A stretch of 64,000 nucleotides of DNA from Mesorhizobium sp. B2-7-1 (lineage in GTDB: Bacteria > Pseudomonadota > Alphaproteobacteria > Rhizobiales > Rhizobiaceae). The notes below the pieces were generated by a model. The model worked only from the letters and a program-made list of their open reading frames with translations, ran no database searches and had not been told where the DNA came from. This document shows positions 17,924-25,018 of this stretch, one piece after another. The stretch spans positions 1 through 64,000 of the forward strand of contig NZ_VFUA01000021.1 of the NCBI RefSeq assembly GCF_006440735.1, written 5' to 3'. Each line of letters opens with the position of its first letter. The stretch's first letter is position 1. A program made the translations under genes and the position numbers.

Positions 17924-18811
17924 ATGGCGTCCTCAGGCGCGAGCCGGTGGCCGAGCAACAGCGGCAATGACGGGATATCGGACGAGCAGGCCGCCCGCCT
18001 GCGCGAGCGCGCGCGCTTCGTGCGGCTGGAGACGATCAGGCTGATTTCGATCGCCAAGGTCGGTCACTATTCGTCGGTCTTCTCCTGTGCCGAGATCTTC
18101 TCGACGCTCTACTACGACACGATGCGGATCCGTCGCGGCGAGTCTGACTGGGCGGAACGCGATCGTTTCCTGATGGGCAAGGGCCATGCGGCGGTCGGCC
18201 AGTTCCCGATTCTCGCCGATCTCGACTTCTTCGACCGTTCCTGGCTCGACGATTACACCCGCCTCGGCAGCCCGCTCGGCGATCACCCCGACATGCGCAA
18301 GGTGCCGGGCGTCGACTTCAGCTCCGGTTCGATCGGCCACGCCCTTTCCAACGGCGTCGGCATGGCGCTGGGCGGCCGCTTCCACGGACAGGACTTCAAC
18401 GTCTTCGTCCTGCTCGGCGACGGCGAGATGCAGGAGGGCCAGGTGTGGGAGGCCGCCATCAGCGCCGCCACCCATCGGCTGGGCAGGCTCGTCGCGATCG
18501 TCGATCGCAATGGCTACCAGCTCGACGGCAAGGTCGACGATGTCGCCGCGGTCGAGCCGCTGGACGAGAAGTGGCGCGCCTTCGGCTGGGAAGTGCATGA
18601 GGTCGACGGCCACGACGTCGTCGCGCTCGCCAACCTGCTGCGCAAGGTCAAGGCCGACACCGGCCGGGAGAAACCCTGCTGCATCATCGCCAAAACGGTC
18701 AAGGGCAAGGGCATCGACTACATGGAAACCGAACCCGGCTGGCATCTCGGCTATCTCGCGCCGGAAGACGAAGCCCGCGCCCGCGAGACGATCCTGGAGG
18801 GTGCGGAATGA
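17924..18811 (+). CDS. Transketolase, N-terminal (TPP-binding) subunit
   Basis: A 295-residue protein equal to the N-terminal third of transketolase. It contains KGHAAVGQFPILAD, GSIGHALSNGVGMALG and the TPP motif GDGEMQEGQVWEA. Split transketolases move two-carbon ketol units between sugar phosphates, but some act on unusual sugars (for example apulose 4-phosphate in apiose breakdown). The ATG at 17924 has GGAGGAG upstream with a spacing of eight; a longer frame begins inside the divergent aminotransferase and is rejected. The next gene overlaps by four bases (ATGA), so the two subunits are made together. Confidence 0.92.
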   Translation: MASSGASRWPSNSGNDGISDEQAARLRERARFVRLETIRLISIAKVGHYSSVFSCAEIFSTLYYDTMRIRRGESDWAERDRFLMGKGHAAVGQFPILADLDFFDRSWLDDYTRLGSPLGDHPDMRKVPGVDFSSGSIGHALSNGVGMALGGRFHGQDFNVFVLLGDGEMQEGQVWEAAISAATHRLGRLVAIVDRNGYQLDGKVDDVAAVEPLDEKWRAFGWEVHEVDGHDVVALANLLRKVKADTGREKPCCIIAKTVKGKGIDYMETEPGWHLGYLAPEDEARARETILEGAE

Positions 18812-19785
18812 GCGCGGCCTTGCATCCCGACAGCTGGCAGTACCGCGAGCTCAACAAGCGCGCGCCCTCTCTCGCCACTTTGGCCAACACGCTGATCGAG
18901 CTCGCCGAAGCCGGCCATCCGGTCGTCGCCGGCACCGCCGATCTGCAGTACTCCAACGGTCTCGCCGGCTTTGCCCGGCGTTTTCCCGAACGCTTCACGC
19001 AGTTCGGCATCTCCGAACAGAACATGGTCTCGGCCGCGGCCGGCATGGCGACCACCGGGGTCATGCCCTATGTCGCGACCTTCGCCTCTTTCCTGGCGCT
19101 GCTTTGCTGCGAGCAGATCCGCATGGACGTCGCCTATTGCGCGCAGCCAGTTCGCCTGATCGGCCACCACACCGGCATCTCGCTCGGCTTCTACGGCACC
19201 TCGCATCACGCCACCGAGGACATCGCCATCATGCGCTCGATCGCCGACCTCACCGTCGTCTCGACCGCGGACGGACCGCAATTCGCCGCGGCGCTGCGCG
19301 CTTCGGTCAGCCACCCGCAGCCGATCTATTTTCGCATCTCGCGCGGCCACGACCCGGTCGTCTATGCCGATGATGCGCCGTTCGAATTCGGCAAGGCGGT
19401 GGTCCACCGCATCGGCAACGACATCACCATCATCGCCTGCGGCATGGCGGTGCACTCGGCCAAGCAGGCGATGGAAGCGCTCAACGGCAAGGGCCACTCC
19501 GTCGGCCTCATCGACATGCACACGATCAAGCCGCTCGACCGCGCGGCGGTGATGGCGGCGGCGCGCAAGTCGCGCATTATCCTGACTGTCGAGGAGCACA
19601 ACATCCTCGGTGGCCTGGGTGGCGCCGTCGCCGAGGTGCTGGCCGAGGAAGGCGGCGGCGCACGGCTCGTCAGGCACGGCATCAAGGACGAGTACAGCCT
19701 CATCGCGCCACCGACCCATCTCTACCGTCACTACAAGCTCGATGCGGCGGGCGTCGAAAGCGTCGCGCAATCCCTGCTCGCTTAG
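18808..19785 (+). CDS. Transketolase, central and C-terminal subunit
   Basis: A 325-residue partner with the pyrimidine-binding domain, including QFGISEQNMVSAAAGMA with the catalytic glutamate, and then the C-terminal domain with DMHTIKPLD and VEEHNILGGLG. It is translationally coupled to the N-terminal subunit. The stop codon lies at the edge of a rhizobial palindrome. Nearby genes do not include pentose kinases or isomerases, so this is unlikely to be the housekeeping enzyme and is probably part of a dedicated catabolic route. Confidence 0.92.
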   Translation: MSAALHPDSWQYRELNKRAPSLATLANTLIELAEAGHPVVAGTADLQYSNGLAGFARRFPERFTQFGISEQNMVSAAAGMATTGVMPYVATFASFLALLCCEQIRMDVAYCAQPVRLIGHHTGISLGFYGTSHHATEDIAIMRSIADLTVVSTADGPQFAAALRASVSHPQPIYFRISRGHDPVVYADDAPFEFGKAVVHRIGNDITIIACGMAVHSAKQAMEALNGKGHSVGLIDMHTIKPLDRAAVMAAARKSRIILTVEEHNILGGLGGAVAEVLAEEGGGARLVRHGIKDEYSLIAPPTHLYRHYKLDAAGVESVAQSLLA

Positions 19786-19855
19786 AGCATGATCCCGAAC
19801 CGCAGGTCAGCGTAGCAAAAAGTGGGAACCGGTTTTCGGAAAAGATCATGCTCCA
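19783..19855. repeat. Rhizobial intergenic palindrome, GAGCATGATC type
   Basis: GAGCATGATC (19785-19794) is answered by GATCATGCTC (19844-19853), with the inner block AAAAGTGGGAACCGGTTTTCGG. This layout is a well-known intergenic repeat of rhizobia. The repeat begins within the transketolase stop codon. A second hairpin follows directly. Confidence 0.7.
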
Positions 19856-19866
19856 ACAAAGAGCTG

Positions 19867-19901
19867 AGCAGGATGACGATCCAACGAAACGTCATCCTGC
19901 T
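19867..19901. terminator. Strong stem-loop after transketolase operon
   Basis: AGCAGGATGACG (19867-19878) pairs perfectly with CGTCATCCTGCT (19890-19901) around an 11-base loop. There is no T-run, so it is not a textbook terminator, but its place after the operon suggests transcript end protection or partial termination. The sequence also resembles a dispersed rhizobial repeat. Confidence 0.55.
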
Positions 19902-19948
19902 CTAGCAGGCTCTACAATACAGTGAAGGAAAAAGCGTCTATTGGTTAT

Positions 19949-19960
19949 ATCTTGTAGAAT
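19949..19960. promoter_or_regulatory. ATCTTGTAGAAT operator-like element
   Basis: An imperfect palindrome 49 bases before the GntR start at 20009. It resembles the CTTATAAG-type sites at 7563 and 17875 but with a GTAG centre. It could be an autoregulatory site. Confidence 0.35.
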
Positions 19961-20008
19961 CACCGCCGGCAGAAGACGCCACACAACAATGCCGAGGAGA
20001 CCTTTGCC

Positions 20009-20686
20009 GTGAACATTCAGCCGCTCGAGCAAGGCAATCTGTCCGCACGCGCCTATGTCGCCCTTCGCGAAGGGTTGATCGCGGGGCAGTTCCGGCCGGG
20101 CCAGCGCCTGGTGATGCAGGACCTCGCCGACCAGCTCGGCACCAGCGTCACCCCTGCCCGCGAAGCCTGCCTGCGGCTGGTCAGCGAGCGCGGCCTTGAG
20201 CTGCGCTCCGGCCGCTTCGTCACCGTGCCAGCGCTGACGCTGGCGCGCTACATGGAGGTGCGCACCATAAGGCTGTCGCTGGAGGGCCTTGCCGCCGGGC
20301 TTGCGGCCCAGAATGCGACGAAGGATGACATCGACAAGCTGACCGCCATCCAGAAGATATTCGAGAAGGCGGACCGGGCCAGCGATCCGGAACTTTCATT
20401 CCGCTACAACCGCGACTTCCACTTCTCCGTCTATCGGCTCTCCGGCATGGAGATGCTGGTCGCTCATATCGAGAGCCTGTGGGTCTCGATGGGGCCGATG
20501 CTGACCGTCTTCTTCAAGGAAGGCGAGCACAAATATGTCGGCGCCGCCCAGCACGAGACGGTGATCGAGGGCTTGCGCGAGAAGAATTCGGAAAAGGCGC
20601 GCGCTGCCATGGAGCGGGACCTGATCCTGGGCGGCGAGGATTTCCTGCGCTTCCTGCAGGGACACGAAGGCTTCGTTGCGTCCTAA
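20009..20686 (+). CDS. GntR-family regulator, FCD subfamily
   Basis: A 225-residue regulator with the winged helix at about residues 12-65 (MQDLADQLGTSVTPAREACL) and an FCD domain (RTIRLSLEGLAA, NRDFHFSVY, QHETVIEGL). The start is GTG at 20009, preceded by GAGGAG; no in-frame ATG fits. It ends six bases before the convergent aminotransferase. It is a paralogue of the regulators at 7625 and 24088. Likely targets are its own promoter and the AT-rich site at 21985 between the aminotransferase and kinase genes. Confidence 0.91.
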   Translation: MNIQPLEQGNLSARAYVALREGLIAGQFRPGQRLVMQDLADQLGTSVTPAREACLRLVSERGLELRSGRFVTVPALTLARYMEVRTIRLSLEGLAAGLAAQNATKDDIDKLTAIQKIFEKADRASDPELSFRYNRDFHFSVYRLSGMEMLVAHIESLWVSMGPMLTVFFKEGEHKYVGAAQHETVIEGLREKNSEKARAAMERDLILGGEDFLRFLQGHEGFVAS

Positions 20687-20692
20687 CCCTTA

Positions 20693-21925
20693 TCAGGCCT
20701 GCAGCCGCGCGACCGCTGCCAGAGCCTCGTCCGTCACCGACAGCGCCTGGTCGATATCGGCCTCTTGGTGGGCAGCCGACAGGAACAGCGTGTGCGCCGG
20801 ATGCAGGTAGACGCCGCGGGCGAGCGCTTCCAGGCAGAACGTGTCGCCGAGCTTCCGATCCACATCGTTGTCGAACAAAAGCACCGGCATCTGCACCGGC
20901 CCGCTTTGCCGCAAGGGCACGCCGTGCTTCCGCGCCTGCGCATCGAGACCGTCGCGGAAGCGCTGGCCCATGGTCCGCATATGCGCCACCGCATCGACTG
21001 CGCCGAGCTTCCGGATCGTTGCGATCGCCGCCGCCATCGACACGCCGGCGGTCCAGAAGGAGCCGGTGGTGAAGATGCGTGTCGCTCCCTCGCGAAAACG
21101 GTCATTGCCGGTGACAGCGGCCAGCGCATGGCCGTTGGCGATCGCCTTGCTCCAGGCGGCCATGTCGGGCCGGACGCCGACCGGTTCCCAGCTGCCGCCC
21201 ATATCGAGGCGAAAGCCGGCGCGCACGTCGTCGACGATCAGCGCGGCATCGGCATCGTCGGCGAGCGCCCGCGCCCTTCGCGCGAACGCCACGGTCGGCA
21301 ATTCATGCGGCTTGCCGAGGTCGTGCTTGAAGGCCGAGACCAGGATAGCCGCGAGATCGCCCCTGCACAGCTCGGCCGCGGCCTCCAGGCTCTCGACGTT
21401 GTTGTAGTCGTAATGGACAAGATGCGCCCGGTCTTCCTCGGTAACGCCCGCGACCGACGGCGAGCACCACGGAATGGCGCCGTGATAGGCGCCGCGCGCG
21501 ACCAGGATCTTGCGGCGCCCGGTGCCTGCGCGGGCGATCGTCAGGCAGGCGGTTGTCGCGTCGGTTCCGTTCTTCGAAAACATCGCCCAATCGGCATGCG
21601 GGACGGTCTCGACCATCAGTTCCGCCAGCTCGACGAGCCGCTCGCTCGGCCCGTTCATCGCATCGCCTAGCGCGCGCTGCTTGTCGGCCGCGGCCTCGAC
21701 GTCGGCGTCGCCATAGCCCAGGATCATCGGCCCCCATCCGCAGAGGAAATCGATGTACTCGCGTCCGTCCGCATCCCAGCTGCGGCACCCTTGAGCGCGC
21801 GAGAAATATTGCGGGTAGCCGGCCGGCAAGCGCGGTGCATTCTGATGCCCCCACATGCCGCCGGGGATGACGCGCTTTGCCCGGGCACGCAAGGCGTCGT
21901 CGATGCTCTTTGAATGTTGATCCAT
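20693..21925 (-). CDS. Class III aminotransferase, glutamate-1-semialdehyde aminomutase-like
   Basis: A 410-residue PLP enzyme of the GSA-aminomutase branch. It has IPGGMWGHQN near the start, KNGTDATT where HemL-like proteins have NSGTEATM, VDDVRAGFR where most have DEVMTGFR, and lysine K260 in AWSKAIANGH. These changes suggest an aminotransferase with its own substrate rather than a haem-pathway enzyme. The ATG at 21925 has GGGGG upstream; a longer frame begins inside the palindromic promoter and is rejected. It is divergent from the kinase/aldolase pair, so a four-carbon amino acid or amino-sugar acid is a fair guess. Confidence 0.87.
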   Translation of the reverse strand: MDQHSKSIDDALRARAKRVIPGGMWGHQNAPRLPAGYPQYFSRAQGCRSWDADGREYIDFLCGWGPMILGYGDADVEAAADKQRALGDAMNGPSERLVELAELMVETVPHADWAMFSKNGTDATTACLTIARAGTGRRKILVARGAYHGAIPWCSPSVAGVTEEDRAHLVHYDYNNVESLEAAAELCRGDLAAILVSAFKHDLGKPHELPTVAFARRARALADDADAALIVDDVRAGFRLDMGGSWEPVGVRPDMAAWSKAIANGHALAAVTGNDRFREGATRIFTTGSFWTAGVSMAAAIATIRKLGAVDAVAHMRTMGQRFRDGLDAQARKHGVPLRQSGPVQMPVLLFDNDVDRKLGDTFCLEALARGVYLHPAHTLFLSAAHQEADIDQALSVTDEALAAVARLQA

Positions 21926-21984
21926 GGAAGAATGCCCCCGCCTGGCGCGTTCCGCCCGACTCGCCAAGACTTGTTGCAGCATTC

Positions 21985-22002
21985 GATATATCATGTATCA
22001 TC
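21985..22002. promoter_or_regulatory. GATATATCATGTATCATC, AT-rich operator
   Basis: GATATATC followed by the direct repeat TATCATG/TATCATC lies between the aminotransferase start (21925, minus) and the kinase start (22033, plus). The TATGATAT-type half-site recurs at 24970-24984 (before the Dpp operon) and at 35150-35170, suggesting one regulator or close paralogues. Confidence 0.45.
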
Positions 22003-22032
22003 CGCGCACAATAGTTCGGGGACGCGGAGAAA

Positions 22033-23313
22033 ATGCAGCCCATCATCGGCATCGTTGCCGACGATCTCACCGGCGGCATGGAAACGGCCGCGATGCTGGT
22101 GGCGCTCGGCGTCGACTGCGGATTCGTGACCAGGCCTGCCCTGGTCCAGCATTTCGCCAACTCGCCCGCTGTGGTCGTCGCCCAAAAGACCCGCGTCGTT
22201 CCTGCCGCCGAGGCTGTGCGGAAATCGGAGGACGCGGCACAGCGGTTGCTCGACATCGGCGCAAGGCGGCTGTTCTTCAAATATTGCGCAACCTTCGATT
22301 CCACCGATGACGGCAATATCGGCCCGGTGGCCGACAGCCTGCTTGCCCTGACGCGGGCCACGCATACCGGCTTCTGCCCGAGTTCCGGCGATCTCGCGCG
22401 CAGCGTTTTCCAGGGCCATCTGTTCGTCGGCGCGCAGCTCGTCTCGGAATCGTCGAAACGGTTCGATCCGCTGACCCCGATGACTGATTCCAACCTCGTT
22501 CGCGTGCTGCAGCGGCAGTCGAAACTCGCCGTCGGGCTGTTGCCGCACAATGTCGTGCGGGCGGAACTCGCCAGTCGCCGCGCCTATCTCGATCATCTGG
22601 TCGCGCAAGGCATCCGGCACGTCATCCTGGATGCAATCTATGCCGAGGATCTCGCCGCGGTCGCGGCGCTCACCGTCGACTGGCCGTTGATGACCGGCAA
22701 CGCGCCGATCATCCGCCACTATCCCGCGCTCTGGCGCGAGCGCGGCTGGCTGGACGACGCGCCGCCGAAGCGGCCGCTGCCGGCGGTGGAAAGCCCCGGC
22801 GTCGTGCTTGCAGGCAGTTGCGCCGAACGGACGCTGGAGCAACTGGCAGCGTTCGAACAAGCAAGGCCGGTGCACCGCATCGACATTTCCGCCGTCGACA
22901 GTATCGAGACAACCGTCGCGGCGGCCCTCGCCTGGGCGGACAAGCACCTGGGCAGCGGCCCGGTCTCGATCGCCACCTCGGCCGACCCGGAACAGGTCGG
23001 CGCCGCGCAGGCGAAACTCGGTCGCGACGGCGCCGCGGCCTTCGCTGAAGCTGTTCTCGGTAGGCTTGCCGTCGAACTGCACAGACGCGGCGTCCGGCGC
23101 TTTCTCGTCGCCGGCGGCGAGACGTCCGGCACGGTGGTCGAGCAGCTTGGCATCGACCGCTTGAGGGTCGGCGCCTATCAGGGGCCAGGGATTGCCAGGG
23201 CGACGACGGAAGAGGCCGATGTCGTCGCCCTCAGCCTGAAATCGGGGAAGCTGGGCCCTGTGGACATGTTCCTGCCGACGCTGGAATCCATGCGGCATCC
23301 GGAGCACTCATGA
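22033..23313 (+). CDS. otnK: Four-carbon acid-sugar kinase family protein (OtnK-like)
   Basis: A 426-residue two-domain kinase of the DUF1537 family. The N-terminal domain starts with GIVADDLTGGMETA and the C-terminal nucleotide-binding domain has GVVLAGSCAERT and VAGGETSGTVV. Known members phosphorylate 3-oxo-tetronates, threonate or 3-oxo-isoapionate. The next gene, a class II aldolase, overlaps by four bases, which is the arrangement of otnK-otnC (3-oxo-tetronate kinase and 3-oxo-tetronate-4-phosphate decarboxylase, giving dihydroxyacetone phosphate). The symbol is by similarity and context; the exact acid is unsure. Confidence 0.87.
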   Translation: MQPIIGIVADDLTGGMETAAMLVALGVDCGFVTRPALVQHFANSPAVVVAQKTRVVPAAEAVRKSEDAAQRLLDIGARRLFFKYCATFDSTDDGNIGPVADSLLALTRATHTGFCPSSGDLARSVFQGHLFVGAQLVSESSKRFDPLTPMTDSNLVRVLQRQSKLAVGLLPHNVVRAELASRRAYLDHLVAQGIRHVILDAIYAEDLAAVAALTVDWPLMTGNAPIIRHYPALWRERGWLDDAPPKRPLPAVESPGVVLAGSCAERTLEQLAAFEQARPVHRIDISAVDSIETTVAAALAWADKHLGSGPVSIATSADPEQVGAAQAKLGRDGAAAFAEAVLGRLAVELHRRGVRRFLVAGGETSGTVVEQLGIDRLRVGAYQGPGIARATTEEADVVALSLKSGKLGPVDMFLPTLESMRHPEHS

Positions 23314-23960
23314 CGACGGACGAAGACACACCCCGCCAGGCAATCGCCGACACCGTGAGGCGTCTGCAGGACAAGGGCTTCAATCACGGCAACAGCGGCA
23401 ATGTGAGCTGCCGGATTGCCGGCGGCATGCTGATCACGCCGACCGGGGCAAACAGCGCCAATCTGACGCCGTCGAAGCTTGTCCGCGTCGAAGAGGACGG
23501 CAGCACGATCGGCGGCATTCCATCGAGCGAATGGCACATGCATGCCGCGATCCTCAACGCCTACCCGGCCGCCAACGCGGTGATCCATACCCATGCCGAT
23601 GCCTGCGTCGCGCTGGCATGCCTGCGCAAGCCGCTGCCTCCCTTCCATTACATGGTCGCGGCCTTCGGCGGCGCCGATGTGCGCTGTGCCCGTTACGCCA
23701 CCTTCGGCACCGCGGGGCTCGGAGAAACAGCGGTCGAGGCGCTGAAGGGCCGCACCGCCTGCCTGCTCGCCAATCACGGCATGATCGCCATCGGCAAGAC
23801 GCTCGAAGCCGCCTTCCAGACCACGGTGAAGCTTGAAACCCTGGCCCGTCAGTATCTGATGGCATTGCAAGGCGGCGAGCCGGTGCTGCTTCCCGAAGCG
23901 GAAATGGAGCGGGTCGGAAAGCGATACGGCAATTATGGAACGGGTTTGTTGCCAGGCTAG
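23310..23960 (+). CDS. otnC: Class II aldolase/decarboxylase (OtnC-like)
   Basis: A 216-residue class II aldolase/adducin-domain protein. The metal-site residues are in order: E74 (SSEWH), H93 and H95 (IHTHAD) and H156 (LANHG). NHGNSGNVS (25-33) binds phosphate. OtnC-type members decarboxylate 3-oxo-tetronate 4-phosphate; L-fuculose-phosphate aldolase is the structural relative. It is coupled by a four-base overlap to the kinase. The third enzyme of the pathway, a tetronate dehydrogenase, is not adjacent; the GarR-like gene at 35220 could fill that role. Confidence 0.87.
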   Translation: MTTDEDTPRQAIADTVRRLQDKGFNHGNSGNVSCRIAGGMLITPTGANSANLTPSKLVRVEEDGSTIGGIPSSEWHMHAAILNAYPAANAVIHTHADACVALACLRKPLPPFHYMVAAFGGADVRCARYATFGTAGLGETAVEALKGRTACLLANHGMIAIGKTLEAAFQTTVKLETLARQYLMALQGGEPVLLPEAEMERVGKRYGNYGTGLLPG

Positions 23961-24087
23961 CAAGCACAGGAACACCGTTCTTATGAACTGAATTTTCGAA
24001 TGGCTGCCGGCCCGCGATATGGACAGGTCTGGCGGCGTATGATCTTGAGAACCATTGGCCAGATGCAAAAAGCGAGTCCGCTGACGA

Positions 24088-24798
24088 ATGCAGAACCTGC
24101 CTGAGATCCAGGCGACGAGCCTGTCTTCGCAGATCTACCTGCGTCTTCGCCAGGAGTTGATGTCGGCGCGGCTCCACCCCGGCGACCGGCTGAAGATTCG
24201 CGACCTCGCCCAGCAGCTTGGCACCAGCGAGACGCCAGTACGCGAGGCCATCTTCCAGCTGGTCAAGGACGGCGCGCTGGAAATGAAGCCGGGTTACTAT
24301 ATCCGTGTGCGGCGGATCAGCCTCAAGGAATATCTGGAACTGCGCGACATCCGGCTGGTGCTCGAACCCTATGCCGCTTCAAAAGCGATGCCGCATATCG
24401 ACGAACCGTTCCTGAAAACCCTCGAAGATATCCATCACAAGTTGATCGAGGCAGAGCGCACCAAGGACTATGCCGCCGCGCTTCAATACAACTACGACTT
24501 CCACTTCACGGTTCATCGCAAATCGGAAATGCCGCATCTCATCGAGATGATCGAGAGGCTGTGGATCCAAGCCGGCCCGCTGCTCAGCCTGCTCTACCCG
24601 CATGGCCACCCGACCTATGAAGGCCAGCACCAGCACGTCAACGTGATCGCCGCCTTGCGTGCCAAGGACGAGGCGGCGCTGCGCCGCGCCTTCGAACAGG
24701 ACCTGATCGAGGGCGGCCGCAAATTCGTCGAGCACCTCGCCGCGATAGAGAGCAGGGAAGACGCCGAAGACGAGCCCCCGCGACGGTCGCGACGCTAG
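24088..24798 (+). CDS. GntR-family regulator, FCD subfamily
   Basis: A 236-residue regulator with winged helix KIRDLAQQLGTSETPVREAIF (about residues 46-66) and an FCD domain (RDIRLVLEPYAA, NYDFHFTVHRKSEMP, HQHVNVIAAL). It is the nearest regulator to the perfect palindrome TCATATATGA at 24970 in front of the Dpp-type operon and likely controls that operon. It stands alone between the aldolase and the importer genes. It is a paralogue of the proteins at 7625 and 20009. Confidence 0.91.
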   Translation: MQNLPEIQATSLSSQIYLRLRQELMSARLHPGDRLKIRDLAQQLGTSETPVREAIFQLVKDGALEMKPGYYIRVRRISLKEYLELRDIRLVLEPYAASKAMPHIDEPFLKTLEDIHHKLIEAERTKDYAAALQYNYDFHFTVHRKSEMPHLIEMIERLWIQAGPLLSLLYPHGHPTYEGQHQHVNVIAALRAKDEAALRRAFEQDLIEGGRKFVEHLAAIESREDAEDEPPRRSRR

Positions 24799-24969
24799 CC
24801 GGCACCCTCTAGAAAACCCGATATCCAGGCCCCGCTCCATCCGAGGAAAATCTCTGGATGGGCCGCGAGTACCAAGCCTTTTCGCCGGGCTTCAACGCTT
24901 TCGTCCATTCTTGCTTTCACCGCTCGCCACGCGGCGCGGAAACGTCATCATGCGCGCTTGCGACCTTCA

Positions 24970-24984
24970 TCATATATGATATAT
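24970..24984. promoter_or_regulatory. TCATATATGA palindrome before the Dpp-type operon
   Basis: The perfect palindrome TCATATATGA (24970-24979) continues as TATATGATATAT and lies 40 bases before the binding-protein ATG at 25019. Half-sites match those at 21985-22002 and 35150-35170. It is probably a GntR operator overlapping the promoter. Confidence 0.5.
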
Positions 24985-25018
24985 TCTATTTCCAGAGACC
25001 AAAAATAAGGGGAGAACG

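Noticed and set aside
21926..21994. N-terminal extension of the GSA-aminomutase-like enzyme (MIYRML start)
   Set aside because: It is encoded by the AT-rich operator; a well-placed ATG with ribosome binding site exists at 21925.
24837..24861. CCATCC/GGATGG inverted repeat after the GntR gene
   Set aside because: Only six pairs with a 13-base loop and no T-run; too weak to call a terminator.
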